Positions 56,925 to 64,000 of a stretch of DNA of 64,000 nucleotides are shown piece after piece. The stretch's first letter is position 1, and the number at the start of each line of letters is the position of its first letter. The notes under the pieces are model-generated. The model saw only the letters and a list, made by a program, of their open reading frames with translations. It was not told the origin of the DNA and made no database searches. The stretch comes from Cronobacter sakazakii. GTDB lineage: Bacteria > Pseudomonadota > Gammaproteobacteria > Enterobacterales > Enterobacteriaceae. The DNA lies in contig NZ_CP011047.1 of assembly GCF_000982825.1 (NCBI RefSeq), positions 186,001 through 250,000 of the forward strand, read 5' to 3'. Position numbers and translations under genes: made by a program.

Positions 56925-57746
56925 TCACAAATCATTCAGATTAAGCACATCCCGCATATCAAAAAAACCCTTTTTTTGCGCTTTAAGCCACAGCGCCGCC
57001 CGGACGGCACCATTAGCAAATGTCATCCGGCTGGAGGCTTTATGGGTGATTTCGATGCGCTCGCCAATGTCGGCGAACATCGCGGTGTGCTCACCGACAA
57101 TATCGCCCGCGCGTACGGTCGCAAATCCAATGGTGCCGGGCACGCGCTCGCCGGTGTAGCCTTCACGCGCATAGACCGCACAGCTTTTCAGATCTTTATT
57201 CAGCGCGCCGGCAATCGCCTCGCCCATCGCGAGCGCCGTACCGGAAGGCGCATCCACTTTATGGCGGTGATGCGCTTCAATAATTTCGATATCGGTGTAA
57301 TCGCCCATCACCTGAGCGGCTTTTTCCAGCAGTTTCAGCATCACGTTAACCCCAACGCTGAAGTTAGCGGCGAACACCACAGGGATCGCCGTGCCGGCTT
57401 CACGGATGGCCGCTTTACCGGCGTCGTCAAACCCGGTAGTGCCGATCACCATGCCTTTATTATGCGCGCGGCAGAACGCCAGGTACGCCAGCGTGCCTTC
57501 CGGACGCGTAAAATCGATAAGCACATCGAAATCGTCTTTCACCGCCTCAAGACTGCTCTTGAGAGTGACGCCGGTTGCGCCTGCGCCCGCCAGTTCACCC
57601 GCATCAGCGCCGAGCAGCGTTGAGCCTTCACGCACCAGCGCGGCACCGAGCGCCACGCCATCCATCGCAAGTGCTGCCTGGATTAACTGCCGTCCCATAC
57701 GGCCATTCGCCCCCGCGATCGCGACGCGGACCTGTGCTTCTTGCAT
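56925..57746 (-). CDS. dapB: 4-hydroxy-tetrahydrodipicolinate reductase
   Basis: NAD(P)H-dependent step of the lysine/meso-diaminopimelate pathway, supplying the DAP used by MurE. It is 273 aa. The nucleotide-binding GANGRMG is near residue 12. Catalytic EAHHRHKVDAPSGTA (His159/Lys163 region) and GIAHTFMF-type C-terminal strands are present as GEHTAMFADIGERIEITH. It is the last gene collinear with E. coli; the next block is accessory. Confidence 0.97.
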   Translation of the reverse strand: MQEAQVRVAIAGANGRMGRQLIQAALAMDGVALGAALVREGSTLLGADAGELAGAGATGVTLKSSLEAVKDDFDVLIDFTRPEGTLAYLAFCRAHNKGMVIGTTGFDDAGKAAIREAGTAIPVVFAANFSVGVNVMLKLLEKAAQVMGDYTDIEIIEAHHRHKVDAPSGTALAMGEAIAGALNKDLKSCAVYAREGYTGERVPGTIGFATVRAGDIVGEHTAMFADIGERIEITHKASSRMTFANGAVRAALWLKAQKKGFFDMRDVLNLNDL

Positions 57747-58191
57747 AGTTATACTCTTTATATGTTAAAAAATTGCTTATAAAACGTTCTCAGGTTAACC
57801 AGCGTTTCGTCGTGCTGCCAGCCCAAAACATCGATAATTAGAATTTAATGATAAACAGGGAGGGATATCAGTAAAAGGCATAATGGGCAGGAAAAACCGC
57901 AGGCCACTGTGTGTGAACGGCGGAAAAATAGTGACAGCCTTTTCAGGGCTACGTGTTAATCCCTGTCTCTCTGTTTGCGGTTTTCTCGCGCCAGGTTTCA
58001 TATTAACGCGAGCTGGCTCCAGAATTTTTAACTTCCGCAGAGATAAACTCATTTATTATTTTACAAAAATACGTCTGCTCGATTAATATTACTTTCCAAA
58101 AGAAGGGATGTTTTTTCCGATTACTAATTTCAAATTGATAACATACACAAGGTTTACACGGATCACTATAAATGTAAAACGGGATCATGTA
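57747..58191. other. dapB-rpiR junction, no gene seen
   Basis: 445 bp holding the dapB promoter side (left) and the upstream region of the RpiR gene (right). Composition turns AT-rich from about 57990. The frame at 57795-58052 (minus) has no ribosome-binding site or family. I see no tRNA, integrase or direct repeat marking an island end. Collinearity with the E. coli chromosome is lost here. Confidence 0.5.
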
Positions 58192-58563
58192 ATGAATAAC
58201 CTCTCAAGGACAGAGCGCATTGTCTATGAATATATACTATGCAATATTCACAGATTATCATGCATCTCTGCAAAGATGATTGCCAGCCAGACGTTTACCA
58301 CGACAACGTCGGTTAATCGGGTCTGTAAAAAAATGGGATATTCGGGATATACCGAATTACGATATAAATGCGGATTCCCGTTACAAACAAAACCGCACGT
58401 GTCTGACAAAATGTCAAACGGGCAGGAGAAAGATATTGCGGAACTCTGCCAGCAGTTACATCAAGCGCAGCATATCTATTTATATGCCAGGGGCGGAACA
58501 CTGACCAGCCTGAGCTATTTATCTCGTTTCTTATCTATTGCTGGTATTCCTCATTTAATGTTA

Positions 58564-58572
58564 ACGGATGTG
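58564..58572 (+). repeat. IS1 target-site duplication, left copy
   Basis: ACGGATGTG directly precedes the IS1 left end and is repeated exactly after its right end at 59341-59349. Confidence 0.95.
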
Positions 58573-58627
58573 GGTGATGCTGCCAACTTACTGATTTAGT
58601 GTATGATGGTGTTTTTGAGGTGCTCCA

Positions 58628-58903
58628 GTGGCTTCTGTTTCTATCAGCTGTCCCTCCTGTTCAGCTACTGACGGGGTGGTGCGTAACGGCAAAAGCACCG
58701 CCGGACATCAGCGCTATCTCTGCTCTCACTGCCGTAAAACATGGCAACTGCAGTTCACTTACACCGCTTCTCAACCCGGTACGCACCAGAAAATCATTGA
58801 TATGGCCATGAATGGCGTTGGATGCCGGGCAACCGCCCGCATTATGGGCGTTGGCCTCAACACGATTTTCCGCCATTTAAAAAACTCAGGCCGCAGTCGG
58901 TAA
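58628..58903 (+). CDS. insA: IS1 InsA protein
   Basis: 91-aa end-binding repressor of IS1 transposition, with zinc-finger-like cysteines and a helix-turn-helix, identical to the copy at 13854-14129. A -1 frameshift at AAAAAAC (58879-58885) joins it to insB to give the InsAB' transposase. Confidence 0.94.
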   Translation: MASVSISCPSCSATDGVVRNGKSTAGHQRYLCSHCRKTWQLQFTYTASQPGTHQKIIDMAMNGVGCRATARIMGVGLNTIFRHLKNSGRSR

Positions 58904-59325
58904 CCTCGCGCATACAGCCGGGCAGTGACGTCATCGTCTGCGCGGAAATGGACGAACAGTGGGGATACGTCGGGGCTAAATCGCGCCAGCGCTGGCTGTT
59001 TTACGCGTATGACAGGCTCCGGAAGACGGTTGTTGCGCACGTATTCGGTGAACGCACTATGGCGACGCTGGGGCGTCTTATGAGCCTGCTGTCACCCTTT
59101 GACGTGGTGATATGGATGACGGATGGCTGGCCGCTGTATGAATCCCGCCTGAAGGGAAAGCTGCACGTAATCAGCAAGCGATATACGCAGCGAATTGAGC
59201 GGCATAACCTGAATCTGAGGCAGCACCTGGCACGGCTGGGACGGAAGTCGCTGTCGTTCTCAAAATCGGTGGAGCTGCATGACAAAGTCATCGGGCATTA
59301 TCTGAACATAAAACACTATCAATAA
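58822..59325 (+). CDS. insB: IS1 InsB transposase frame
   Basis: Catalytic (DDE) frame of IS1, identical to the copy at 13432-13935. The functional product is the InsA-InsB' fusion. It is open through to the stop 15 bp before the right end, so the element appears intact and potentially active. Confidence 0.93.
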   Translation: MPGNRPHYGRWPQHDFPPFKKLRPQSVTSRIQPGSDVIVCAEMDEQWGYVGAKSRQRWLFYAYDRLRKTVVAHVFGERTMATLGRLMSLLSPFDVVIWMTDGWPLYESRLKGKLHVISKRYTQRIERHNLNLRQHLARLGRKSLSFSKSVELHDKVIGHYLNIKHYQ

Positions 59326-59340
59326 GTTGGAGTCATTACC

Positions 59341-59349
59341 ACGGATGTG
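59341..59349 (+). repeat. IS1 target-site duplication, right copy
   Basis: ACGGATGTG, identical to 58564-58572; the interrupted regulator gene resumes within it in the original frame. Confidence 0.95.
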
Positions 59350-59640
59350 CATCAACTGGCGTTAATAAATAAAGGCACGCTCTTACTGGTCAGCAAATCG
59401 GGAGAAACGAAAGCCATTGTTGAAATGGCGCGCAACGCGAAGCGTAAAAATATCCGGGTCATGGCAATTACCCGTAATAATTCTTCTTTATCTCAGGTTG
59501 CTTCCCGCACATGGGCTGTTGAAGATACTGACGAGGCGTCATCGCTGTATCAAAGGGAGTCGCAAATAAAAATACTGGATTTTATTGATAGCATCGGATG
59601 CAAATTACTGACGACACCCGATGCATAATACACAGAAAAA

Positions 59641-60384
59641 TTATAACTTTTTAGTAATCCCTAAGCGGCCGACGAACTCATTTTTATGCGTTCCGTGGTC
59701 ATCCACATAGGTTTTGTCAAGAGAACCAAGCTCGATATAAGGCGTCCAGTCATCGTCCATTTTATAGCTGAATGCCAGCGTATGCTCCCAGTACGTGTCT
59801 CTCCCGGTTCCCTGATCGACGCCATCCTGGTAACGGAAGCGAGGGTTCCAGGACATACCGAAGCGCCCGATATTATAGGCAATCCAGATATCAAACTGAT
59901 GCGATTTACGACGGGTATACTCATCGCTGTCGAGCTTTCTGTCGCTATGGGCATCATTCACCGTGTTATAGCGATAGCGGGCAGCGAGATTAATCCCGTT
60001 GTCAAATGCCTTCCATCCCTGGATAAAAGGGCGATAGTGCGTATTGGTTTTAGTGAAAACGGTCGTCAGACCGGGAGCTATGGAATAACCATTACCGAGC
60101 GGGAATTGCCACCGCGTTTCTATTTCCTGCGAGACACCGGTCACGCCATCTTCTTTACCATCCCGGCTATCTTCATCACCAAAAAAAGATTCATTATGGC
60201 TCTGAGTCGCTTCAGCAGAAAAATAGAAGCCATTCGTTGCCTGATGCATAAATTTAATACGCGTTTCATTCGTATCCGCGCGTATATTATGCGCGCCACG
60301 CACATCTACCCAGGTTGTGCCCGTCCACCCCGACACACTATATATAACAGGAATACACAGGCATACCTTTAACAGATTATTCAT
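59641..60384 (-). CDS. KdgM-family outer-membrane porin
   Basis: Small oligosaccharide-type porin of the KdgM/NanC/OmpL family, 247 aa. The start is the ATG at 60384 (MNNLLKVCLC) with GGGGAGA 5 bp upstream; an ATG 8 codons earlier lacks a site. A hydrophobic signal precedes the mature barrel, which begins near TTWVDVRGAHNIRADTNET. Alternating amphipathic strands follow, with family-like GVSQEIETRWQFPLG, INLAARYRYN and HQFDIWIAYNIG. It ends GRLGITKKL, without the usual terminal aromatic. It is convergent with the broken rpiR gene and divergent from the PTS gene. Its likely role is to admit the saccharide used by the neighbouring PTS. Confidence 0.83.
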   Translation of the reverse strand: MNNLLKVCLCIPVIYSVSGWTGTTWVDVRGAHNIRADTNETRIKFMHQATNGFYFSAEATQSHNESFFGDEDSRDGKEDGVTGVSQEIETRWQFPLGNGYSIAPGLTTVFTKTNTHYRPFIQGWKAFDNGINLAARYRYNTVNDAHSDRKLDSDEYTRRKSHQFDIWIAYNIGRFGMSWNPRFRYQDGVDQGTGRDTYWEHTLAFSYKMDDDWTPYIELGSLDKTYVDDHGTHKNEFVGRLGITKKL

Positions 60385-60792
60385 ATACTCTCCCCAAAAG
60401 TTACACAAAAAAATCCGTAATCAGATTGCTCTGGCAACCACAAGGTGAACACTATTTTCTGATACATTTGTTGTATCACCATACAAATGACAGCGGTGTT
60501 GTATCTGCGCTCTAATTATCGTGATTGCTTAATCATGGCTGGCAGTTTGAATCGGAAGCACTTTACTCCGATTTATCGTAGTGCACGCCGTTACAGCATT
60601 CATTAAACCATTAGCGGTTGTTTTAAAAAGAATCGCTAAGCGTAAACCACATTTTTCAGCCTCATACTTGTGTCGCACATTGTTATTTATTAGCTCAGTG
60701 AACGCACTGCGCCGATATATGAGCAATCCGTCGCATTTATAAGGCCTGATCTCGATTAACCTGTCGACAACTCTGATTTTCAGGGAGGATTT
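60385..60792. other. divergent porin/PTS control region, no gene seen
   Basis: 408 bp between divergent genes. It holds two nearby inverted repeats at 60460-60504 (listed separately). The open frame at 60529-60726 (minus) has no clear ribosome-binding site or family and is rejected. I could not identify certain -35/-10 pairs for either gene; TTATAA near 60738 is a weak -10 candidate for the PTS gene. Confidence 0.5.
60460..60504. promoter_or_regulatory. candidate operators of the porin/PTS divergon
   Basis: TGATACATTTGTTGTATCA (60460-60478) is a perfect 7-bp inverted repeat with a 5-base centre. Two bases later ATACAA (60481-60486) and TTGTAT (60499-60504) form a second inverted repeat with a 12-base spacer. 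GTTGTATC occurs in both. Their place between two divergent transport genes suggests binding of a regulator, perhaps the RpiR protein; this is inference. Confidence 0.55.
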
Positions 60793-62751
60793 ATGGTGTT
60801 AAGCGGCGTGACTTCCCCTAATTTGATTCTCCTCGATAAGGAATGGAATACCCGTGAATCCATTCTGGAGAATCTCTCCATGCTTTTATACCAAGAAGGG
60901 AAAGTCTCCGATCAAGCAGCGTTTCTCCGTGCTGTATGGGAGCGGGAAAACATTTCTGAAACAGGCTTTGAACAAGGTATCGCCATCCCGCACGGCAAAT
61001 CGCCCGTCGTAAAACAGCCTGCCTTTGCTGCCGTCCGGCTCACACAGCCTGTTGATGACTGGCCCACCATTGAGGGCGAGGAAAAGGTCTCTCTGGTCTT
61101 TTTACTTGCGGTGCCGCTTGGCGATGATGACGGGCACCTGCGCCTGCTTTCGACATTAAGCCTGGCACTGATGGATGAAGATAATGTCAGCGCGCTTAAA
61201 GCAGCACCTACCGTGGACGCCTTTCTCGCGCTGCTGGATGCGCATGAATCTGCTGGCGAAAAAACGCTCATTAACGCCAGCGGGCAAAGTTTGATTGTCA
61301 TCACCTCGTGCTCTACCGGTATCGCGCATACCTACATGGCCGCAGAGGCGCTGGAAAAAGCAGGCGCCGCGCGCGGTATCCGGGTTTATAGCGAAAAACA
61401 GGGCGCGAACGGTATTGAAGATGAGGTAAATGAAACGCAAATCCGCGAGGCGAGCGGCGTCATTTTTGCCGCTGCGCTGCCCCCTAAAGGCAAAGCACGC
61501 TTCAACGGCAAGCCCTTCATCGCAACCTCCGTTTCTGAGCCGCTGAAAGACGCGGCGGGGTTAATTGAGCGCGTACTCACCAACCCTGACGGTATCGTCA
61601 ATGAATCAAACGCCACGGAAAGCCCAACCCCAGCGCATAAACGCTCTTTTGGCAGTCAGCTCTATCAGGGCATCTCCAGCGGTATTTCCTATATGATCCC
61701 GGTTATCGTCGCGGCAGGCTTGATGATGGGCTTCGGCCAGTTAGCCGCCAGCATGCTGGGCGTCACCGATATCGGCAACGCGCGTTACGCGACCGAACAC
61801 AACACAATGCTGGTCATGTGCCATTACCTGACGCTCTACGGCAACATGATCATGAAGTTTATGTACCCGATCTTTGCCGCCTATATGGCATGGAGCATTG
61901 CCGACCGACCAGGCCTGGTGCCCGGTTTCGTTGGCGGTGCCTTTGCCGGCGGGCTGCATTACACCTTCTGGGCGGTTAACGGCGGCATTCCTTCCGGCTT
62001 TCTCGGCGCTCTTATTCTGGGCGCGCTTGCCGGGTTCATCGCCAACTTTCTGAATCAACATATCCGCCTGCATAAGCACTTACAGGCCATGAAGCCGATG
62101 TTGATCGTGCCGGGTTTATCGGTCCTCGCGATCTTCTTTATCAACTTCTATTTTGTCGATCCGGTTTTTGGCGGCATCAATAAATTTCTTCAGCAGTTTA
62201 TTACCGAGCACGGTGCCTCCAGCGCGTTAATGCTGGCTGTCATTATCGCCGCGCTGACCGCCTTTGATTTAGGGGGGCCTGTGAATAAATCCGCAGGTGC
62301 CATCGCCATCGGGCTGGCGGCTGATCATATTTTCCCGCTGACAGCGCGCGTGCTGGGAATCGTTATTCCCCCTATTGGCCTGGGCCTTGCAACGGTTATC
62401 GATCGTTTCCTCGTCAGGCGGCGGGTGTTTGACGAAAACCAACGTGTCACCGGCACTACCTCGCTAATCCTCGGGTTCCTGGCGATCGGCGAAGGCGCTA
62501 TCCCTTTTATGCTCAGAAATCCGGTGATTACCATCTCGATTAACATTACAGGCGCCATTATCGGTGCAGTGACGGCCATTACCTTAGGCTCAGTGCAGTG
62601 GTTCCCGCTGCCTGCCATCTGGGGTTGGCCACTGGTGCAAAATCTTCCCGCTTATCTCTTTGGGATGTTTCTCGGCGTAGCGTTTATCGCTTTTGCTAAC
62701 GTTTTTGTCCGCTATTACCTGATAACCACAGGCAAGCTTAAGCTGAACTGA
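60793..62751 (+). CDS. PTS permease EIIABC, fructose/mannosylglycerate superfamily
   Basis: Single-chain phosphotransferase permease, 652 aa. EIIA at about residues 8-150 carries the phospho-His in GIAIPHGKS (His67). EIIB at about 165-265 carries the phospho-Cys in TSCSTGIAHTYMAAEAL (Cys173). EIIC from about 290 has roughly ten membrane segments and ends RYYLITTGKLKLN. The start has GGGAGGA upstream. Layout and length are like E. coli MngA (2-O-alpha-mannosyl-D-glycerate) and other fructose-family EIIABC proteins; the substrate cannot be read from the sequence. It lies 17 bp before an alpha-mannosidase gene, so the product of uptake is probably a phosphorylated mannoside. Confidence 0.88.
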   Translation: MVLSGVTSPNLILLDKEWNTRESILENLSMLLYQEGKVSDQAAFLRAVWERENISETGFEQGIAIPHGKSPVVKQPAFAAVRLTQPVDDWPTIEGEEKVSLVFLLAVPLGDDDGHLRLLSTLSLALMDEDNVSALKAAPTVDAFLALLDAHESAGEKTLINASGQSLIVITSCSTGIAHTYMAAEALEKAGAARGIRVYSEKQGANGIEDEVNETQIREASGVIFAAALPPKGKARFNGKPFIATSVSEPLKDAAGLIERVLTNPDGIVNESNATESPTPAHKRSFGSQLYQGISSGISYMIPVIVAAGLMMGFGQLAASMLGVTDIGNARYATEHNTMLVMCHYLTLYGNMIMKFMYPIFAAYMAWSIADRPGLVPGFVGGAFAGGLHYTFWAVNGGIPSGFLGALILGALAGFIANFLNQHIRLHKHLQAMKPMLIVPGLSVLAIFFINFYFVDPVFGGINKFLQQFITEHGASSALMLAVIIAALTAFDLGGPVNKSAGAIAIGLAADHIFPLTARVLGIVIPPIGLGLATVIDRFLVRRRVFDENQRVTGTTSLILGFLAIGEGAIPFMLRNPVITISINITGAIIGAVTAITLGSVQWFPLPAIWGWPLVQNLPAYLFGMFLGVAFIAFANVFVRYYLITTGKLKLN

Positions 62752-62768
62752 CAGGGAGGTTGTTTCTA

Positions 62769-64000
62769 ATGGTCAAAAAAAAGGTGTATGTCGTTCCCCA
62801 CTGCCATTGGGACGCTGAATGGTATTTTACCTGCGAGGACTCACATATTCTGCTGGTCGAGAATATGGATTATTTGCTGGATCTGCTGGAAAAAGATGCG
62901 GATTTTCCAAGCTATACGTTTGACGGCCTGGCGATCGTGCTCGATGACTACCTCAAAGAACGCCCGGAAAATACATCGCGCATTCATGCGTTGATACGTC
63001 AGCGGCGGCTTTTTGTGGGTCCCTGGTATACACAATGCGACTCGTTGCTGATACGCACGGAATCACTGATCCGTAATTTGCAGTACGGCATTCGCACCGC
63101 GACACAGTTTGGCCATTCAATGAATGTTGGTTATTTACCGGATATTTTCGGCCAGCATGCCTGGTTGCCCGCCTTTTTTACGGACGCCGGTATCGATTAC
63201 TGCGTTCTGCAAAGAGGGATTTATACGGATCAGCTTCGTGGCGATCTCAATTTTTACTGGCGGGCACCAAACCAGAAATCCATCGCCACCAACTATCTCT
63301 ATTATGGTTATGGGCCTGGTAAGTTTTTGTCCGCTAAACCTGATTATTTACAGCACCGCCTCCTGCCTATTCTTGAACAGTTGAGCGTGATGAACCGCCA
63401 TACCGATAAGCTGCTCTTACCCTGTGGCGGCGATCAGGTGTTGCCCAACGCCCGGTATCCGCAAACGGTAAACGCCTTAAACCAGCGCGGATTGCCTTAT
63501 CAGTTCGTTATGTCTGACTATGAGAGCTATATGCGTGAAACCTGGCGTGACGGTGAATTTACCCACGTGATTGAGGGGGAGCTGTTCGCCTGTCAGAAAT
63601 CCCGCATTCACCGAACCTGCCACTCAACGCGTTATGACATTAAACGCCAGACCTGGGAAACCGAGCATCTGCTGATCGATAAACTTGAACCGCTCACCGT
63701 TATGGCTTCATTACTGGGTATTCACTGGCCGCAACCGTTAATGGCCTCGCTCTGGAAAACCCTGTTTTGCGCACATGCTCATAACGGTATTGAGGCGACC
63801 AATGCCGACCCGGTCAATCAGAACATTAAACAGCGGCTCATCAGCGTGGAACGCTCTGCGCTGAGCCTGATTAATCTGCTGAAAAAGAAAATCAGCCACG
63901 CCATTAGTCTGCAGTCCGAGCAACGCAATATTCTGGTGGTTTTTAACAGTGATATCAGCCCGCTGGATAGCCTGGTTCAGGCTGTTGTGTTCACGAAAGA
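62769..64000 (+). CDS. glycoside hydrolase family 38 alpha-mannosidase, 3' end outside window
   Basis: Cytoplasmic alpha-mannosidase, probably MngB-like; 410 codons are in the window. The start is ATG at 62769 with GGGAGG about 10 bp upstream. N-terminal zinc site and substrate motif VVPHCHWDAEWYFT is near residues 8-21. The nucleophile region GYLPDIFGQHAWLP is near 120-133, followed by LLPCGGDQVLPN. No signal peptide is seen. It is co-transcribed with the PTS gene. It would release mannose or mannose 6-phosphate from the imported compound. The C-terminal beta-domains lie beyond 64000. Confidence 0.9.
   Translation, partial: MVKKKVYVVPHCHWDAEWYFTCEDSHILLVENMDYLLDLLEKDADFPSYTFDGLAIVLDDYLKERPENTSRIHALIRQRRLFVGPWYTQCDSLLIRTESLIRNLQYGIRTATQFGHSMNVGYLPDIFGQHAWLPAFFTDAGIDYCVLQRGIYTDQLRGDLNFYWRAPNQKSIATNYLYYGYGPGKFLSAKPDYLQHRLLPILEQLSVMNRHTDKLLLPCGGDQVLPNARYPQTVNALNQRGLPYQFVMSDYESYMRETWRDGEFTHVIEGELFACQKSRIHRTCHSTRYDIKRQTWETEHLLIDKLEPLTVMASLLGIHWPQPLMASLWKTLFCAHAHNGIEATNADPVNQNIKQRLISVERSALSLINLLKKKISHAISLQSEQRNILVVFNSDISPLDSLVQAVVFTK

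Larger units (their letters stand above)
58573..59340 (+). mobile_element. IS1 insertion sequence, copy 2 (in the rpiR gene)
   Basis: A complete 768-bp IS1, left end GGTGATGCTGCCAACTTACT and right end GTTGGAGTCATTACC, flanked by the perfect 9-bp duplication ACGGATGTG. This shows a simple transposition event. It is opposite in orientation to copy 1 and encodes identical InsA and InsB proteins. Confidence 0.97.
58192..59628 (+). pseudogene. RpiR-family sugar-responsive regulator, interrupted by IS1
   Basis: Split by IS1 at 58573-59340. Removing IS1 and one copy of the 9-bp duplication restores one frame: MNNLSRTERIVYEYI up to LMLTDV, joined to HQLALINKGTLLLVSKSGETKAIV, ending at TTPDA. The rebuilt protein is about 220 aa, with an N-terminal RpiR helix-turn-helix (AKMIASQTFTTTTSVNRVCKKMGYSGYTEL) and a C-terminal sugar-isomerase (SIS) domain with the phosphosugar-binding SKSGETKAI. 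The ATG at 58192 is chosen because it starts the domain; the frame is open 28 codons further upstream. It probably regulated the adjacent porin/PTS genes. Codons are AT-rich compared with dapB. Confidence 0.85.

Noticed and set aside
57795..58052. 85-codon minus-strand frame upstream of dapB
   Set aside because: No start context or homology; its composition suggests non-coding DNA.
60529..60726. 65-codon minus-strand frame in the porin/PTS intergenic region
   Set aside because: No ribosome-binding site or family signal; it sits in the divergent control region.

Overview
The window is enterobacterial chromosome. Gene order from murD (left) to dapB (right) matches the Escherichia coli 28-98 kb region read in reverse: murD-mraY-murF-murE-ftsI-ftsL-rsmH-mraZ-cra-ilvH-ilvI-(leuO)-leuABCD-setA/sgrS/sgrR-thiBPQ-yabI-araC/araBAD-polB-rapA-rluA-djlA/lptD-surA-pdxA-rsmA-apaGH-folA-kefC-kefF-carB-carA-dapB. 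Most proteins have the E. coli length or nearly so. The core is GC-rich, the cai/fix genes found beside carAB in E. coli are absent, and a LysE-type exporter sits between folA and kefC. Together these suggest Cronobacter or a close relative (Franconibacter, Siccibacter, Enterobacter). The genus is inference; no rRNA or species marker is present.

Left part (1-12.5 kb): the dcw cell-wall/division cluster on the minus strand, with its mraZ promoter and MraZ boxes, then cra and the ilvIH acetolactate synthase operon. At 12.8-14.2 kb the regulator gene leuO is broken: only its C-terminal part remains, next to a full 768-bp IS1. The IS1 has a tandem duplicate of 34 bp at its right end and no target duplication. 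An IS1-adjacent deletion probably removed the leuO start.

Middle (14.7-52 kb): leuLABCD with leader peptide and attenuator; setA and the dual-function SgrS RNA/SgrT peptide divergent from sgrR; thiBPQ behind a TPP riboswitch; yabI; the araC/araBAD regulon with recognisable operators; polB with a LexA box; rapA, rluA and djlA; then the envelope/housekeeping operon lptD-surA-pdxA-rsmA-apaG-apaH; folA; a LysE-family exporter; the kefFC potassium efflux pair; and two lipoprotein genes, one of unknown family.

Right part (52-64 kb): carAB and dapB, followed by a block that has no counterpart at this position in E. coli. It holds an RpiR-type regulator cut by a second IS1 (perfect 9-bp duplication), a KdgM-family outer-membrane porin, a one-chain PTS permease (EIIABC) and a family-38 alpha-mannosidase that runs off the window. 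I read this as one uptake and cleavage system for a mannose-containing saccharide: porin, then PTS phosphorylation during uptake, then cytoplasmic mannosidase. It resembles E. coli mngAB but has a different regulator type and its own porin. It is the most interesting accessory system here. Its regulator appears inactivated in this strain. The two IS1 copies are in opposite orientation and bound about 44 kb.
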